Shown piece after piece: positions 1 through 8,425 of a stretch of DNA of 64,000 bases. Source of the stretch: Sphingobium xanthum (lineage in GTDB: Bacteria; Pseudomonadota; Alphaproteobacteria; Sphingomonadales; Sphingomonadaceae); contig NZ_JAHKKS010000011.1 of the NCBI RefSeq assembly GCF_019737615.1, forward strand, positions 1 to 64,000, in the 5' to 3' direction. Position 1 is the stretch's first letter, and each line of letters begins with the position of its first letter. A program made the translations under genes and the position numbers. The notes beneath the pieces are model-generated. The model did not search any database. It was not told where the DNA came from and saw only the letters and a list, made by a program, of their open reading frames with translations.

Positions 1-332
1 TTGCGTGATCAAGTCAGTTGAGCTTGTCGGGTGGAATAGAGAGGGTTTCTGATTCTGGCGTTAGCGATAGTGATGATTTTGCGCATGACGGCGGCGAGGG
101 CGAGGCGTTTGGGTTTTCCGGCGTTGAGGAGGTTTTGGTAGAAGCGTCCGAGGGGTTGTCGCGGCGGGCGACGAGGGCTGCGATGCGGGCCTGGCAGGTC
201 TCGGGAGTGAGCTGGCAGCGTGATCGAGACCATATTGGGCAAGCCAGCGAGCGTCGATGGGGTCGGTCTTGGCGCGTTTCCCGCAGGAGCGGATATAGGC
301 TTTCACCTTGGCGGCATCGGCGCGGTGGGCCG
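1..332 (-). mobile_element. IS110-type element fragment, copy 1 (truncated)
   Basis: These 332 bases are identical, base for base, to 15887-16218. On the minus strand they encode the end of an IS110-family transposase: the stretch KAYIRSCGKRAKTDPIDARW of the N-terminal DEDD domain, followed after a frame change by the C-terminal FYQNLLNAGKPKRLAL / AVMRKIITIANARIRN segment. The middle of the protein is missing and the frames do not connect, so it is non-functional. Identity with copy 2 ends at 332/333, where a REP-like motif (GCTTTCGCGGGAATGAC) begins. The left end is cut by the window edge. Confidence 0.85.
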
Positions 333-581
333 CTTTCGCGGGAATGACGAAAAAAGGGCTAGCAAGCGCGGGTAGCCCTGAATCGCTTGGCCCTCCCCGG
401 TGGGAGCGGGGAGGGCCTGAAGCGGGGATCAAAGGGGGATACTGAACCTTCAGCGTGGGAGATCGCTGTCTTCGTATTTCAACGCCGTGGGAGGAGCGTT
501 GAAAATGGGTATAGGCCGCACTTGTCACGAGAGTTTGTCGCCGCGAGCGAAATTTGTCGCAAAGTGTCGCAGGCAGACAAA
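333..581. other. Intergenic region with no gene recognised
   Basis: No convincing coding sequence is visible. The region starts with a REP-like half palindrome at the edge of the IS fragment. It contains a GC-rich hairpin at 390-416 (GCCCTCCCC pairing with GGGGAGGGC). The rest is unremarkable. Confidence 0.5.
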
Positions 582-606
582 ACCCCTCCCCGTTGCCGGG
601 AAGGGG
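582..606 (-). terminator. Hairpin downstream of the ligE-like gene
   Basis: ACCCCTCCCCG can pair with CGGGAAGGGGT with one mismatch. It lies 30 bases past the stop codon of the minus-strand etherase gene, so it is a plausible transcription terminator, although no clear U-tract follows. Confidence 0.45.
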
Positions 607-635
607 TGAATGTCGGATGAGGATCGGCCGCTCGA

Positions 636-1481
636 TCAGCCCGCCTTGGCGGTTTCGCCCTTGAGTCGTGCGGTTTCGGCCGAGGTGGACTTGGGTCCGG
701 TGTTGCGCGTGGCGAGGCCGCCGACGGCGCCGCCCTTCACGAACGGCTCGGGATCGCCTTCCTTGAGCTGAAGCCCGAAGATCGGCGAGAGGCCGGGGTG
801 ACGGCCGAGCCCGCCATAGAGATCGAAGCCGCGATCGATCCAGTCACGCAGCGGATCGTCATCGGTCAGCACCGGCAGGTCGGCGACCGAGGCGGTGAAC
901 AGGAACACCGCGAGCAGGCGGAAGTCGGCATAATTGGGCGTGTCGCCGCCGAACCATTTGTTCTCCGCCAGCACGTTGCGCATCAGCTGGAGCGTCGGCG
1001 GCACCTTGGGGATGCGGTCCTCGCGGCCGACGATGATGTCCTCGATCTTGCGGCCGAACATGCGCTCGCGCGACGTGGTGACATACTCGTGATCGACTTC
1101 CAGCGAACGGTCGCGATACTGCTTGATGAAGCAGGTCATCCACGGGCTGATCGCCGCCCCCCACAGCCAGGCTTCCATGCCCTGGGTCAGCGCCTTGACG
1201 CTGGGATGCGGAATGAGAGTCGGGCGATCGGGATAGGTCTCGTCGAGATATTCGGCAATCAGCCAGCTATCGAGTACCCATTTGCCGTCGTCCACGATGG
1301 CGGGCAGGCGCTCGGTCACGCCGCCGGTGCGCTCGGGAATGCCGGAGAAGCCTCCGGGGACGATGTCCAGCTCGAAGCCCTTGTGCGCGATCGCATATTT
1401 GGTCGCCCAGACGAACGGGCTGATCGTCGCGCCGCTGGCCAGCGCCAGGTCGTAGATCGTGATCTTGTTGTCTTTCGCCAT
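636..1481 (-). CDS. ligE: LigE-like glutathione S-transferase (beta-etherase family)
   Basis: This 281-residue protein has the length and, from memory, the end-to-end motif pattern of Sphingobium SYK-6 LigE. That enzyme is a glutathione-dependent beta-aryl etherase that cleaves the beta-O-4 ether of lignin dimers. Shared blocks include ISPFVWATKYAIAHKGFELD, IVPGGFSGIPERTGG, VDDGKWVLDSWLIAEYLDE and DDPLRDWIDRGFDLYGGLGR. The thioredoxin-like GST domain covers about residues 8-90 and an alpha-helical domain follows. No other lig genes (ligD, ligF, ligG) lie nearby, so the substrate is not certain. A non-lignin GST of the same subfamily is the alternative. Confidence 0.8.
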   Translation of the reverse strand: MAKDNKITIYDLALASGATISPFVWATKYAIAHKGFELDIVPGGFSGIPERTGGVTERLPAIVDDGKWVLDSWLIAEYLDETYPDRPTLIPHPSVKALTQGMEAWLWGAAISPWMTCFIKQYRDRSLEVDHEYVTTSRERMFGRKIEDIIVGREDRIPKVPPTLQLMRNVLAENKWFGGDTPNYADFRLLAVFLFTASVADLPVLTDDDPLRDWIDRGFDLYGGLGRHPGLSPIFGLQLKEGDPEPFVKGGAVGGLATRNTGPKSTSAETARLKGETAKAG

Positions 1482-1614
1482 TTTTCGGGACTCTCTCTCC
1501 GCCTGAACCGTGCCAGGGGCATAGATGCAGGCGCTGCGCCGCGCCAGTCATTCCGGCGGCACGGCGTGAAAATCGTTGACTTTGTCTAAAGCGCTTATGG
1601 CGGGCCCTGTCCCC

Positions 1615-1992
1615 TCACGCGGACGGGGCGTCGCCTTCGAAGAGCCAGGCCATGGCCGACTCCATATCCTGGAACACCTGAACATTGGGCTGGGGAAGGG
1701 CACGCTTGGCCTGCAGCTTGCTGAGCGTCTTTGCAGCAACGATGGCGTATCGGCCCTTATGGTCGGCCATCAGCTTGTCGAACAGGACGGTGAAGGCCGC
1801 ACCGACCTCCGTCGACTGAATGTCATAGTCGCGGCAGTCGGCAAGGACTCGGTATGTCTTATGGATCGCCCGGATCTCGCGGTGCCGCTTGAGATATTCG
1901 GCTTCATAGGCGCGGAACTCGTCTATCGACCAATAACCTTGCTGGACGACGCTCAGCAGCCTGCGTTCGGAGTCAAAGGAGAAGCTGAACAT
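1615..1992 (-). CDS. STAS/SpoIIAA-like hypothetical protein (paralogue 1)
   Basis: This 125-residue protein resembles the small STAS-like (SpoIIAA-like) family. It starts with a beta hairpin (FSFDSERRLLSVVQQGYWS), has a YRVLADCRDYDIQS core and a final helix ending AMAWL. It has no signal peptide or membrane segment, so it should be cytoplasmic. The gene at 2128-2499 encodes a clear paralogue with the same motif order (WS..DLRAF, ADCRAYSVQS, F.D..EAMQWL), which implies a tandem duplication. Proteins of this type are common in sphingomonads, but I know of no assigned function. Confidence 0.7.
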   Translation of the reverse strand: MFSFSFDSERRLLSVVQQGYWSIDEFRAYEAEYLKRHREIRAIHKTYRVLADCRDYDIQSTEVGAAFTVLFDKLMADHKGRYAIVAAKTLSKLQAKRALPQPNVQVFQDMESAMAWLFEGDAPSA

Positions 1993-2127
1993 CGTTGCGT
2001 CCGTTCGTTTGCGGATCGCTGCGTTCTAGCATCGATCCCGTTTCGTTGCGCTTCAAAAGGCCGTTCCCTCAGCGATGGGCTAATGGGATCGGGGGCCGGC
2101 AGCTATCGAGTATCGCGCCGCTTTCGA

Positions 2128-2499
2128 TCATGCCGCTGCCGGCTCATCCAGCCATTGCATGGCCTCGTCCGGATCGGTGAACACGTTCACGATGGCATGC
2201 GGCATGGCGCGCTGCGCCTGCATGCGGGCGAGCGCGGACGGAACAACGATGGCGAAGCGGCCCTGATGATAGGTCGAGATGTCGTCGAATATCTCGGTAT
2301 AGGCCTGACTCACTTCCGCCGACTGGACCGAATAGGCGCGGCAATCGGCGAAGATACGATAGCGCGGATGCTGGCGGCGCAGATCCCGGTCGAGCGTGAG
2401 GAAGGCCCCGGTGAAGGCGCGCAGATCGGCCATCGACCAGAAGCCGGTCTTGGTCACGCTCAGCAGCGCGCGCTCGGCGTCGAAGGTCATTTCGTACAT
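2128..2499 (-). CDS. STAS/SpoIIAA-like hypothetical protein (paralogue 2)
   Basis: This 123-residue cytoplasmic protein starts MYEMTFDAERALLSV and is a diverged tandem paralogue of the product of 1615-1992. Matching blocks are FWSMADLRAF, FADCRAYSVQSAEV, GRFAIVVPS and AMQWL. The start at 2499 is chosen because homology with the paralogue begins there; a longer reading frame upstream would run into manA. It lies 19 bases downstream of manA on the same strand and may be co-transcribed with it. The function is unknown. Confidence 0.7.
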   Translation of the reverse strand: MYEMTFDAERALLSVTKTGFWSMADLRAFTGAFLTLDRDLRRQHPRYRIFADCRAYSVQSAEVSQAYTEIFDDISTYHQGRFAIVVPSALARMQAQRAMPHAIVNVFTDPDEAMQWLDEPAAA

Positions 2500-2518
2500 G
2501 GCGAGCCGATCTCGATCG

Positions 2519-3325
2519 TTACAGGCTGGCCAGCAGCATGCGCGTCGGCGCCGCGCAATCGAGCGTCGCGCCATTCTCGATCAGCCAGCATTGCCCGGCT
2601 TCCCAGCTCTGGCCATCGATCATGCCGTGCCCGGTCAACGGCACGAACCAGCTCTGGCCGGCGCCCCCGATCTGCGTCGCGCCGGTGTCGAGCGTTTCGA
2701 GGCCGAGATTGAACGGCGCCTCGCTTGTGTCGAGCAGCGCCGCATCGTCGAGCGCGGCGATGTTGGTTGCCGGGCGCGCATAAGGCTCGGGGATGCTCAC
2801 CGCGACGCCGTCCTCGAGATGCAGTTCGCGCGGGCGGCCATAATCGTAGAGCCGATAGGTCACATCGACATTCTGCTGGACCTCGACCAGCGTGACCCCC
2901 GCGCCGATCGCATGCACCGTGCCCGCCGGAATGTAGAAGAAGTCGCCGGGCGCGACCGGCTTCCAGTCCATCAGCTGCTCGATGCGCCCGTCGAGCGAGG
3001 TGTCGCGCAGCTCCTCGCCCGAGAGCGGCCGCAGCGTCCCCATGCCCAGCGTCGCACCCCGCTCGGCATCGAGGATCAGCCAGCACTCGCTCTTGCCGCC
3101 TTCGAGGCCCCGGTCGCGGCCTTGCGCGTCATTGGGGTGGACCTGGATGGAGAGGCGCTCGCTCGTGAAGATATATTTGACCAGCAGCGGCGGATGACGC
3201 CCGTCCGGCCCGTCGAACCAGACTTCGCCGATCTGGCGGCCCGCGCCGTCCGGGAAGGCGCCGGGCAGGTCATGGCGACCCCAGGGCTTCTCGACATATT
3301 TGGTGGCAAGCCGGATGGCTGACAT
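2519..3325 (-). CDS. manA: Class I mannose-6-phosphate isomerase
   Basis: This 268-residue cupin-fold enzyme should interconvert mannose-6-phosphate and fructose-6-phosphate, feeding GDP-mannose and exopolysaccharide synthesis. Visible motifs are KPWGRHDLP near the N terminus, the metal-binding IQVHPND, and GDFFYIPAGTVHAIGAG with the second metal-ligand histidine, followed by QNVDVTYRLYDYGR. The length matches the short bacterial class. The ATG at 3325 overlaps the stop of the upstream amidohydrolase (TGATG), so the two are translationally coupled. Confidence 0.9.
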   Translation of the reverse strand: MSAIRLATKYVEKPWGRHDLPGAFPDGAGRQIGEVWFDGPDGRHPPLLVKYIFTSERLSIQVHPNDAQGRDRGLEGGKSECWLILDAERGATLGMGTLRPLSGEELRDTSLDGRIEQLMDWKPVAPGDFFYIPAGTVHAIGAGVTLVEVQQNVDVTYRLYDYGRPRELHLEDGVAVSIPEPYARPATNIAALDDAALLDTSEAPFNLGLETLDTGATQIGGAGQSWFVPLTGHGMIDGQSWEAGQCWLIENGATLDCAAPTRMLLASL

Positions 3326-4989
3326 CAATCGCCTTCCTTCAAGATCACGCGCTGCCCGCCGATCCAGACCTCGCGGACTTGCGTCTGCGGGAGATCGGCC
3401 GGGCGGGCAAGCTCTATATCCTTGTCGAGAATGAGGAAATCGGCGCGCTGGCCCGGCGCGAGATTGCCGAAGCGCTGCTCGGCGAAGCCCGCATAAGCCG
3501 CGCCCCATGTATAGGCGCGCATTGCATCGGCGAGCGTCACGCGCTGCTCGGGCAGCCAGCCGCCGAACGGCTCGTCATGGCTGTCCGTGCGGGTGAGCGC
3601 CGACTTGAGGCCGATGAACGGGTCGGCCGGCTCGACCGGCACGTCCGATCCGAAGGTGAGTGGCACCTTGTTGTCGAGCATCGACTTCCACGCATAAGCG
3701 CCGCCGAGCCGTGCGGGACCGAGCCGGGCGATCGCCATCTTCCAGTCCGAGCTTTCATGCTGCGGCTGCATCGAGGCGATCGTGCCATTGAGCGCGAAGC
3801 GCGGCAGATCGGCGGGGTCGACGATCTGGGCATGCTCGATGCGCCAGCGCCGGTCGCCCTTGTAGGTTGCGGCCAGCTCGTCGATCGCGTCGAGCACTTC
3901 GGCATTGCCCTGGTCGCCGATGGCGTGGACGGCGAGCTGGAAGCCGTCCATGGCGGCGCGGCTCATCTGATTGCGCAGCTGTGCGGGCGTCAGGATCGGG
4001 ATGCCCGCCTGGGTCGGCGCATCGGCATAGGGCGCCTTGAGCCAGGCGCCGCGCGAGCCGAGCGCGCCATCGACCAGCAGCTTGACGCCGCCGAGCCGCA
4101 GCTTGTCGTCATAGAGCCAGGGCGTCGGTGCGGACCCGGCGATGAGCGAGGCCTGCTCGGTCCCGGCGGCATAGGCCATGATCCGAATGCGCAGCGCCCC
4201 GCGATCTCCCGCGCGGCGGAAGGCCTGCCAGTCCCTGATGTCCATGCCCATGTCGGCAATCGCCGTGACGCCGCGCGCGAGCAGCGCATCCTGCGCCTTG
4301 GCGAGCGCGGCGTCATAATCCTTGGGTTGGCGTGCGGGCACGGCCTTTTCGACCAGCGCCATGGCATTGTCGACGAGGATCCCGGTCGGCTTGCCGCCCG
4401 CCATCTCGATGCGCCCGCCGGCCGGCGACCTGGTCGTGGCGGTGACCCCGCCCGCCGCGAGCGCGGCATCATTCACCCAGACGGCATGGCCATCGACGCG
4501 CGACAGCAGGATCGGCCGGCCGCCGCCGATGCCGGCCAGGTCCGCCGCGGTCGGGAAGCGGCCGAGGCCCCAGACTTCCTGGTTCCAGCCGCTGCCGATG
4601 ATCCACGGGCGCCCGGGATTTTCGGCGGCGAAGGCGGCAATCTTCGCTTTGGCCTCATCCAGCGATCTAGTCTGGCTCAGATCCAGATTGAGCAGCGAGA
4701 AGCCGAGCGAGGTGACATGGCCATGCCCGTCGATCAAGCCGGGAACGAGCGTGCGGCCCTTGCCGTCATAGCGGAAGTCGGGCCGCTCGGGGCGCGGATC
4801 GCCGCGGCCGAGACGCTTCTCGATCCTGCCGTCCTTGCCGATGACAAGACCGGTGAAATGGACCAGATCGCCGGTCGCATCGACCGTGAGGCCGTTCACA
4901 TTGTCGATGAGGCCGCTGGCCGACAGGCTCGCAGGGAGCAGGGCGAGCAAAGGCGCGAGAAGAAACGCCCCCGCCTTGCGAACCATCAT
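3325..4989 (-). CDS. Secreted amidohydrolase (YtcJ-like)
   Basis: This 554-residue protein has a signal peptide (MMVRKAGAFLLAPLLALLPA, cleavage near SASG) and is likely exported. The amidohydrolase 3 (YtcJ-like) fold follows, with LVPGLIDGHGHV carrying the first metal ligands, VDGALGSRGAWL, AVHAIGDQGNAEVLDAI and the late TFGSDVPVEPADPF. Family members hydrolyse amide or cyclic amide bonds with a metal centre; the substrate cannot be read from sequence. The start at 4989 is chosen because it opens the signal peptide and overlaps the upstream stop by 4 bases (ATGA), indicating an operon with the dehydrogenase. Confidence 0.85.
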   Translation of the reverse strand: MMVRKAGAFLLAPLLALLPASLSASGLIDNVNGLTVDATGDLVHFTGLVIGKDGRIEKRLGRGDPRPERPDFRYDGKGRTLVPGLIDGHGHVTSLGFSLLNLDLSQTRSLDEAKAKIAAFAAENPGRPWIIGSGWNQEVWGLGRFPTAADLAGIGGGRPILLSRVDGHAVWVNDAALAAGGVTATTRSPAGGRIEMAGGKPTGILVDNAMALVEKAVPARQPKDYDAALAKAQDALLARGVTAIADMGMDIRDWQAFRRAGDRGALRIRIMAYAAGTEQASLIAGSAPTPWLYDDKLRLGGVKLLVDGALGSRGAWLKAPYADAPTQAGIPILTPAQLRNQMSRAAMDGFQLAVHAIGDQGNAEVLDAIDELAATYKGDRRWRIEHAQIVDPADLPRFALNGTIASMQPQHESSDWKMAIARLGPARLGGAYAWKSMLDNKVPLTFGSDVPVEPADPFIGLKSALTRTDSHDEPFGGWLPEQRVTLADAMRAYTWGAAYAGFAEQRFGNLAPGQRADFLILDKDIELARPADLPQTQVREVWIGGQRVILKEGD

Positions 4990-5855
4990 GGCTTGCGCAG
5001 GCGGCGCACCAGCGCGCTGGTGTCCTGCCGGCCGCCGCCCATCTGGACGACCTCGGCATAATATTGGTCGACCAGCGCGGTCACGGGCAGGGTCGCGCCG
5101 AGCGACTTGGCCTCGTCCAGCGCGAGGCCGAGATCCTTGCGCATCCACTCGATGGCGAAGCCGAAATCGAAGCGGTCCTCGCTCATGCTCTTCCAGCGAT
5201 TGTCCATCTGCCAGCTTTGCGCGGCGCCGCCCGAGATCGCCTCATAGACGCTGTCGAGATCGAGACCCGACGCCTGCGCGAAACGGAGCGCCTCGGATAC
5301 GCCTTCCAGCACGCCGGCGATGCAGATCTGGTTGCACATCTTGGTCGTCTGGCCGGCGCCGGCCGGGCCGCAATGGACGATGCGCGCGGAATAGGCCTGC
5401 ATGACGAGTCTGGCGGCCGCCACGGCCGGCTCGGCGCCGCCGCACATGACGGAGAGCTTGCCGTTCTCGGCACCCGCCTGACCGCCGGAAACCGGGGCGT
5501 CGACAAAGTGCAGGCCGCGACTGTCCGCCTCCAGCGCGAGCTGGCGTGCGATGCGGGCGGAGACGGTCGTATGGTCGATGAACAGGCCGCCCGAGCGCAG
5601 CGTGCGGAAGGCGCCGTCGCGGCCGATGGTGACGGCGGCGACATCGTCGTCCGTGCCGACGCAGCTGATCACGATGTCGGCTTCCTCGGCGGCCTGGGCG
5701 GGGCTGACCGCCGCCGCGCCACCATAGCGTTCCACCCAGGCCTGGGTCTTGCCCATGGATCGGTTGAACACGGAGAGCTCGTGACCTGCCCTGGCAAGAT
5801 GACCTGCCATTGGCGCGCCCATGACCCCCAGCCCCAGAAACGCTATTTTTGCCAT
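4986..5855 (-). CDS. NAD(P)-dependent 3-hydroxyisobutyrate dehydrogenase family protein
   Basis: This 289-residue enzyme belongs to the beta-hydroxyacid dehydrogenase family (HIBADH, tartronate semialdehyde reductase). It has an N-terminal Rossmann motif FLGLGVMGAPMAGHLA, the substrate-binding DAPVSGGQAGAENG, and GPAGAGQTTKMCNQI with the conserved catalytic lysine. Which hydroxyacid it oxidises is uncertain. It is the first gene of a tightly packed minus-strand run (dehydrogenase, amidohydrolase, manA, STAS-like). It is divergent from the threonine ammonia-lyase, with 56 bases between the start codons, which must hold both promoters. Confidence 0.85.
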   Translation of the reverse strand: MAKIAFLGLGVMGAPMAGHLARAGHELSVFNRSMGKTQAWVERYGGAAAVSPAQAAEEADIVISCVGTDDDVAAVTIGRDGAFRTLRSGGLFIDHTTVSARIARQLALEADSRGLHFVDAPVSGGQAGAENGKLSVMCGGAEPAVAAARLVMQAYSARIVHCGPAGAGQTTKMCNQICIAGVLEGVSEALRFAQASGLDLDSVYEAISGGAAQSWQMDNRWKSMSEDRFDFGFAIEWMRKDLGLALDEAKSLGATLPVTALVDQYYAEVVQMGGGRQDTSALVRRLRKP

Positions 5856-5911
5856 ATATCGGCCATAGAGCCTGTTTTCAGGAAGCGCTAGATGGGATAG
5901 GTGCCCGCGCC

Positions 5912-7171
5912 ATGAACAAGATCGACCAGCTTGAACCGCACACGGCCGGCGCCTCCGCGCTGCCCGTTTCCATTGCCGATGTCCGCGCGGCACGGGAGCG
6001 GATTAGCGGCTCGGTGCTGCGCACGCCGACGGTGATCAGCCAGACCTTGTCCCGCCTGACCGGCGCGACCGTCTATCTCAAGTTCGAGAACCACCAGTTC
6101 ACCGCTGCCTACAAGGAGCGCGGCGCTCTCAACAAGCTGCTGCTGCTGGACGATGCGGCGCGCGCCAAGGGTGTCATCGCCGCCTCGGCCGGCAATCATG
6201 CGCAGGGCCTTGCCTATCATGGCGCGAAGCTGGGCGTGCCCGTCACCATCGTCATGCCCAAGACCACGCCGCTGGTGAAGGTGATGCAGACCGAAGGCCA
6301 TGGCGCCGAGGTCGTGCTGTATGGCGAGACGTTCGACGAGGCGGCCGCCCATGCTCGCGAGCTGGAAGTGGTGCGCGGTCTGACCTTCGTGCATCCGTTC
6401 GACGAGCCGGACATCATCGCCGGCCAGGGCACGGTCGCGCTCGAAATGCTTGAGGATGCGCCGGATATCGATACTCTGGTGATTCCGATCGGCGGCGGTG
6501 GCTTGTTCTCCGGCATGGGCGTCGCGGCACGCGCGATGAAGCCGGATATCCAGCTCATCGGCGTGCAGGCCGAGCTTTACCCCTCCATGTACGATGTCGT
6601 GAAGCAGGCGAGCCTGCCCGTCGGCGGCGATACGCTGGCCGAGGGCATTGCGGTCAAGGAGCCGGGGCTGCTGACCCGCCAGTTCGTCGCGGAGCTGGCC
6701 AACGACATCGTGCTCGTCGAGGAGCGCGAGCTGGAAAATGCGGTCAGCCTGCTCCTCCAGATCGAGAAGACGGTCGTCGAGGGGGCCGGCGCAGCGGGTC
6801 TCGCCGCGTTGCTGGCGCACAAGCCGATGTTCGCCGGCAAGACGGTCGGCCTCGTGCTCTGCGGCGGCAATATCGACACGCGCCTGCTCGCCAATGTGCT
6901 GCTGCGCGATCTTGCCCGCTCGGGCCGGCTGGCGCGTCTCAGCGTCCGCCTGCAGGACCGGCCGGGCGCGCTCTATCATGTCGCGCGCATCTTCGACGAG
7001 CAGCAGGTCAACATTCTTGAGCTGCAGCATCAGCGCATCTTCACCAACCTGCCGGCCAAGGGCCTCAGCCTCGAAGTGGAATGCGAGACGCGCGACGAGG
7101 AGCATCTGCGCCGTCTCATCGCGGCGCTGCGGCAGGCGGACTATGACGTGACGCCCATCGAGGTTGCGTAA
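5912..7171 (+). CDS. Threonine ammonia-lyase with ACT domain
   Basis: This 419-residue PLP enzyme should deaminate threonine (or serine) to 2-oxobutyrate and ammonia. The PLP-binding lysine lies in FTAAYKERGALNKL, and the glycine-rich phosphate loop is PIGGGGLFSGMG. A C-terminal ACT regulatory domain (about residues 340-419, RLSVRLQDRPGALYHVARIF) suggests allosteric control by an amino acid. The length fits the single-ACT class rather than the long two-ACT IlvA. The start ATGAACAAG was chosen because upstream codons fall in the divergent promoter region. Confidence 0.88.
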   Translation: MNKIDQLEPHTAGASALPVSIADVRAARERISGSVLRTPTVISQTLSRLTGATVYLKFENHQFTAAYKERGALNKLLLLDDAARAKGVIAASAGNHAQGLAYHGAKLGVPVTIVMPKTTPLVKVMQTEGHGAEVVLYGETFDEAAAHARELEVVRGLTFVHPFDEPDIIAGQGTVALEMLEDAPDIDTLVIPIGGGGLFSGMGVAARAMKPDIQLIGVQAELYPSMYDVVKQASLPVGGDTLAEGIAVKEPGLLTRQFVAELANDIVLVEERELENAVSLLLQIEKTVVEGAGAAGLAALLAHKPMFAGKTVGLVLCGGNIDTRLLANVLLRDLARSGRLARLSVRLQDRPGALYHVARIFDEQQVNILELQHQRIFTNLPAKGLSLEVECETRDEEHLRRLIAALRQADYDVTPIEVA

Positions 7172-7179
7172 GCGGTCGC

Positions 7180-7572
7180 ATGACCGACACGCCCGCCGCC
7201 CCCGCCAATATCAAGCTGAAGATCCAGCTCATGTGCGGCGAGGAAATCGCCATGGGGCCGGGCAAGGCGGACCTGCTCGACGCGATCCACGCGCATGGCT
7301 CCATCTCGGGCGCAGGGCGGGCCATGGACATGAGCTATCGGCGCGCCTGGCTGCTGGTCGATGTTATGAACCGCTGCTGGCGGGAGCCGCTGGTAGAGAC
7401 CTCGCCGGGTAGCTCGCATGGCGGCGGCGCCAGGGTAACGGCGCTCGGCGCGCAGGTGCTGGCGCATTATCGTGCGCTTCAGGCCCGGCTCTCGGGCGCG
7501 TCGGATTGCCCGGACGAGACGGCGCTGGCGGCTGCGATGCTGGCGGAACCGCGCAAGAGCCAGAAGGGCTGA
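7180..7572 (+). CDS. ModE-type winged-helix regulator (DNA-binding domain only)
   Basis: This 130-residue protein matches the N-terminal LysR-like winged helix of the molybdate regulator ModE: DLLDAIHAHGSISGAGRAMDMSYRRAWLLV followed by GGGARVT.LG. It lacks the C-terminal Mop/TOBE domains that bind molybdate in full-length ModE. It must therefore sense molybdate by another route or act as a constitutive repressor. It sits 9 bases after the threonine lyase and directly upstream of modABC, with a candidate ModE-box between. Short ModE-like proteins beside mod operons are common in Alphaproteobacteria. Confidence 0.85.
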   Translation: MTDTPAAPANIKLKIQLMCGEEIAMGPGKADLLDAIHAHGSISGAGRAMDMSYRRAWLLVDVMNRCWREPLVETSPGSSHGGGARVTALGAQVLAHYRALQARLSGASDCPDETALAAAMLAEPRKSQKG

Positions 7573-7598
7573 GTGCCGCATTGCCCTTGTCGGGCATT

Positions 7599-7620
7599 GC
7601 TATATATTTCTCGCTATAGC
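7599..7620. promoter_or_regulatory. Candidate ModE operator upstream of modA
   Basis: A perfect inverted repeat GCTATA-N10-TATAGC lies 16 bases before the modA start and just after the modE-like gene. ModE boxes are AT-rich palindromes built around TATA half-sites, so sequence and position both fit autorepression of modABC by the neighbouring ModE-like protein. Confidence 0.55.
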
Positions 7621-7635
7621 ATAGGCGGCGACGTC

Positions 7636-8406
7636 ATGCGTAGGATGCTCTGCCAGCTTATCGCTCTCCTGATCGTCAGCCTGCTGGCTACCGTGCCTGC
7701 GCAGGCGCAGCAGCGCGGGCCACTCGTGCTGGCTGCAGCCAGCCTGCAGGAAGCGCTGACCGATGCTGCGAAAGTCTGGACGGCGAAGCGCCGGGCCGAA
7801 CCGGTGCTGTCCTTCGCGGCCTCCTCGGCGCTCGCGCGGCAGATCGAGGCTGGCGCGCCCGCCGATCTCTTCATCTCCGCCGATGAGGGGTGGATGGACT
7901 ATGTCGCGACCAAGGGCCAGATCCGGCCGGGCACGCGCGCGACCTTCCTCACCAATCGGCTGGTCCTGATCGCGCCGGCCGGCAGCGGGACGAAGCTCGT
8001 CATCGGCCGCAATTTTCCGCTGGCCCGCGCGCTCGGGCAGGGTCGTCTGGCGATGGCCGAGCCGGACGCGGTGCCTGCCGGCAAATATGGCAAGGCGTCG
8101 CTGAGCGCGCTCGGTGTCTGGCGCGGGGTCGAGGGACGTGTTGCGCGAGCCGAGAATGTGCGCGCGGCGCTGGCGCTGGTCGAGCGGGGCGAGGCGCCGT
8201 TCGGCATCGTCTATGCGACGGACGCGCGCGCCTCGGCCAAGGTGCGTATTGTCGGCACGTTCCCGGCCACGAGCCATCCGGCGATCACGTATCCGATCGC
8301 GACGCTCAAGGCGTCGGCCAATACGGAAGTCGAAGCTTTCCGCCGCTTCCTTCTGTCACGCGAAGGCAAGGCGCTCTTCGCGCGGCGCGGCTTTGCGGTT
8401 CGGTGA
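7636..8406 (+). CDS. modA: Molybdate ABC transporter substrate-binding protein ModA
   Basis: This 256-residue periplasmic binding protein captures molybdate (or tungstate) for the ModBC importer. It has a cleavable signal peptide (MLCQLIALLIVSLLATVPAQAQ). The mature part opens with LVLAAASLQEAL, followed by FAASSALARQIEAGAPADLFISADEGWMD, the classic ModA pattern whose serine and backbone amides hold the oxyanion. The start at 7636 places the candidate ModE operator just upstream. Gene order modA-modB-modC supports the call. Confidence 0.93.
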   Translation: MRRMLCQLIALLIVSLLATVPAQAQQRGPLVLAAASLQEALTDAAKVWTAKRRAEPVLSFAASSALARQIEAGAPADLFISADEGWMDYVATKGQIRPGTRATFLTNRLVLIAPAGSGTKLVIGRNFPLARALGQGRLAMAEPDAVPAGKYGKASLSALGVWRGVEGRVARAENVRAALALVERGEAPFGIVYATDARASAKVRIVGTFPATSHPAITYPIATLKASANTEVEAFRRFLLSREGKALFARRGFAVR

Positions 8407-8425
8407 GGGGTGTGGAACTGCATAA

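Noticed and set aside
390-416. GC-rich hairpin as a functional terminator for the IS fragment
   Set aside because: No gene ends next to it, so I describe it only as a structure in the gap.
3379-5061. A 560-codon plus-strand frame across the amidohydrolase and dehydrogenase region
   Set aside because: It is a long antisense shadow of two well-supported genes, typical of GC-rich DNA.
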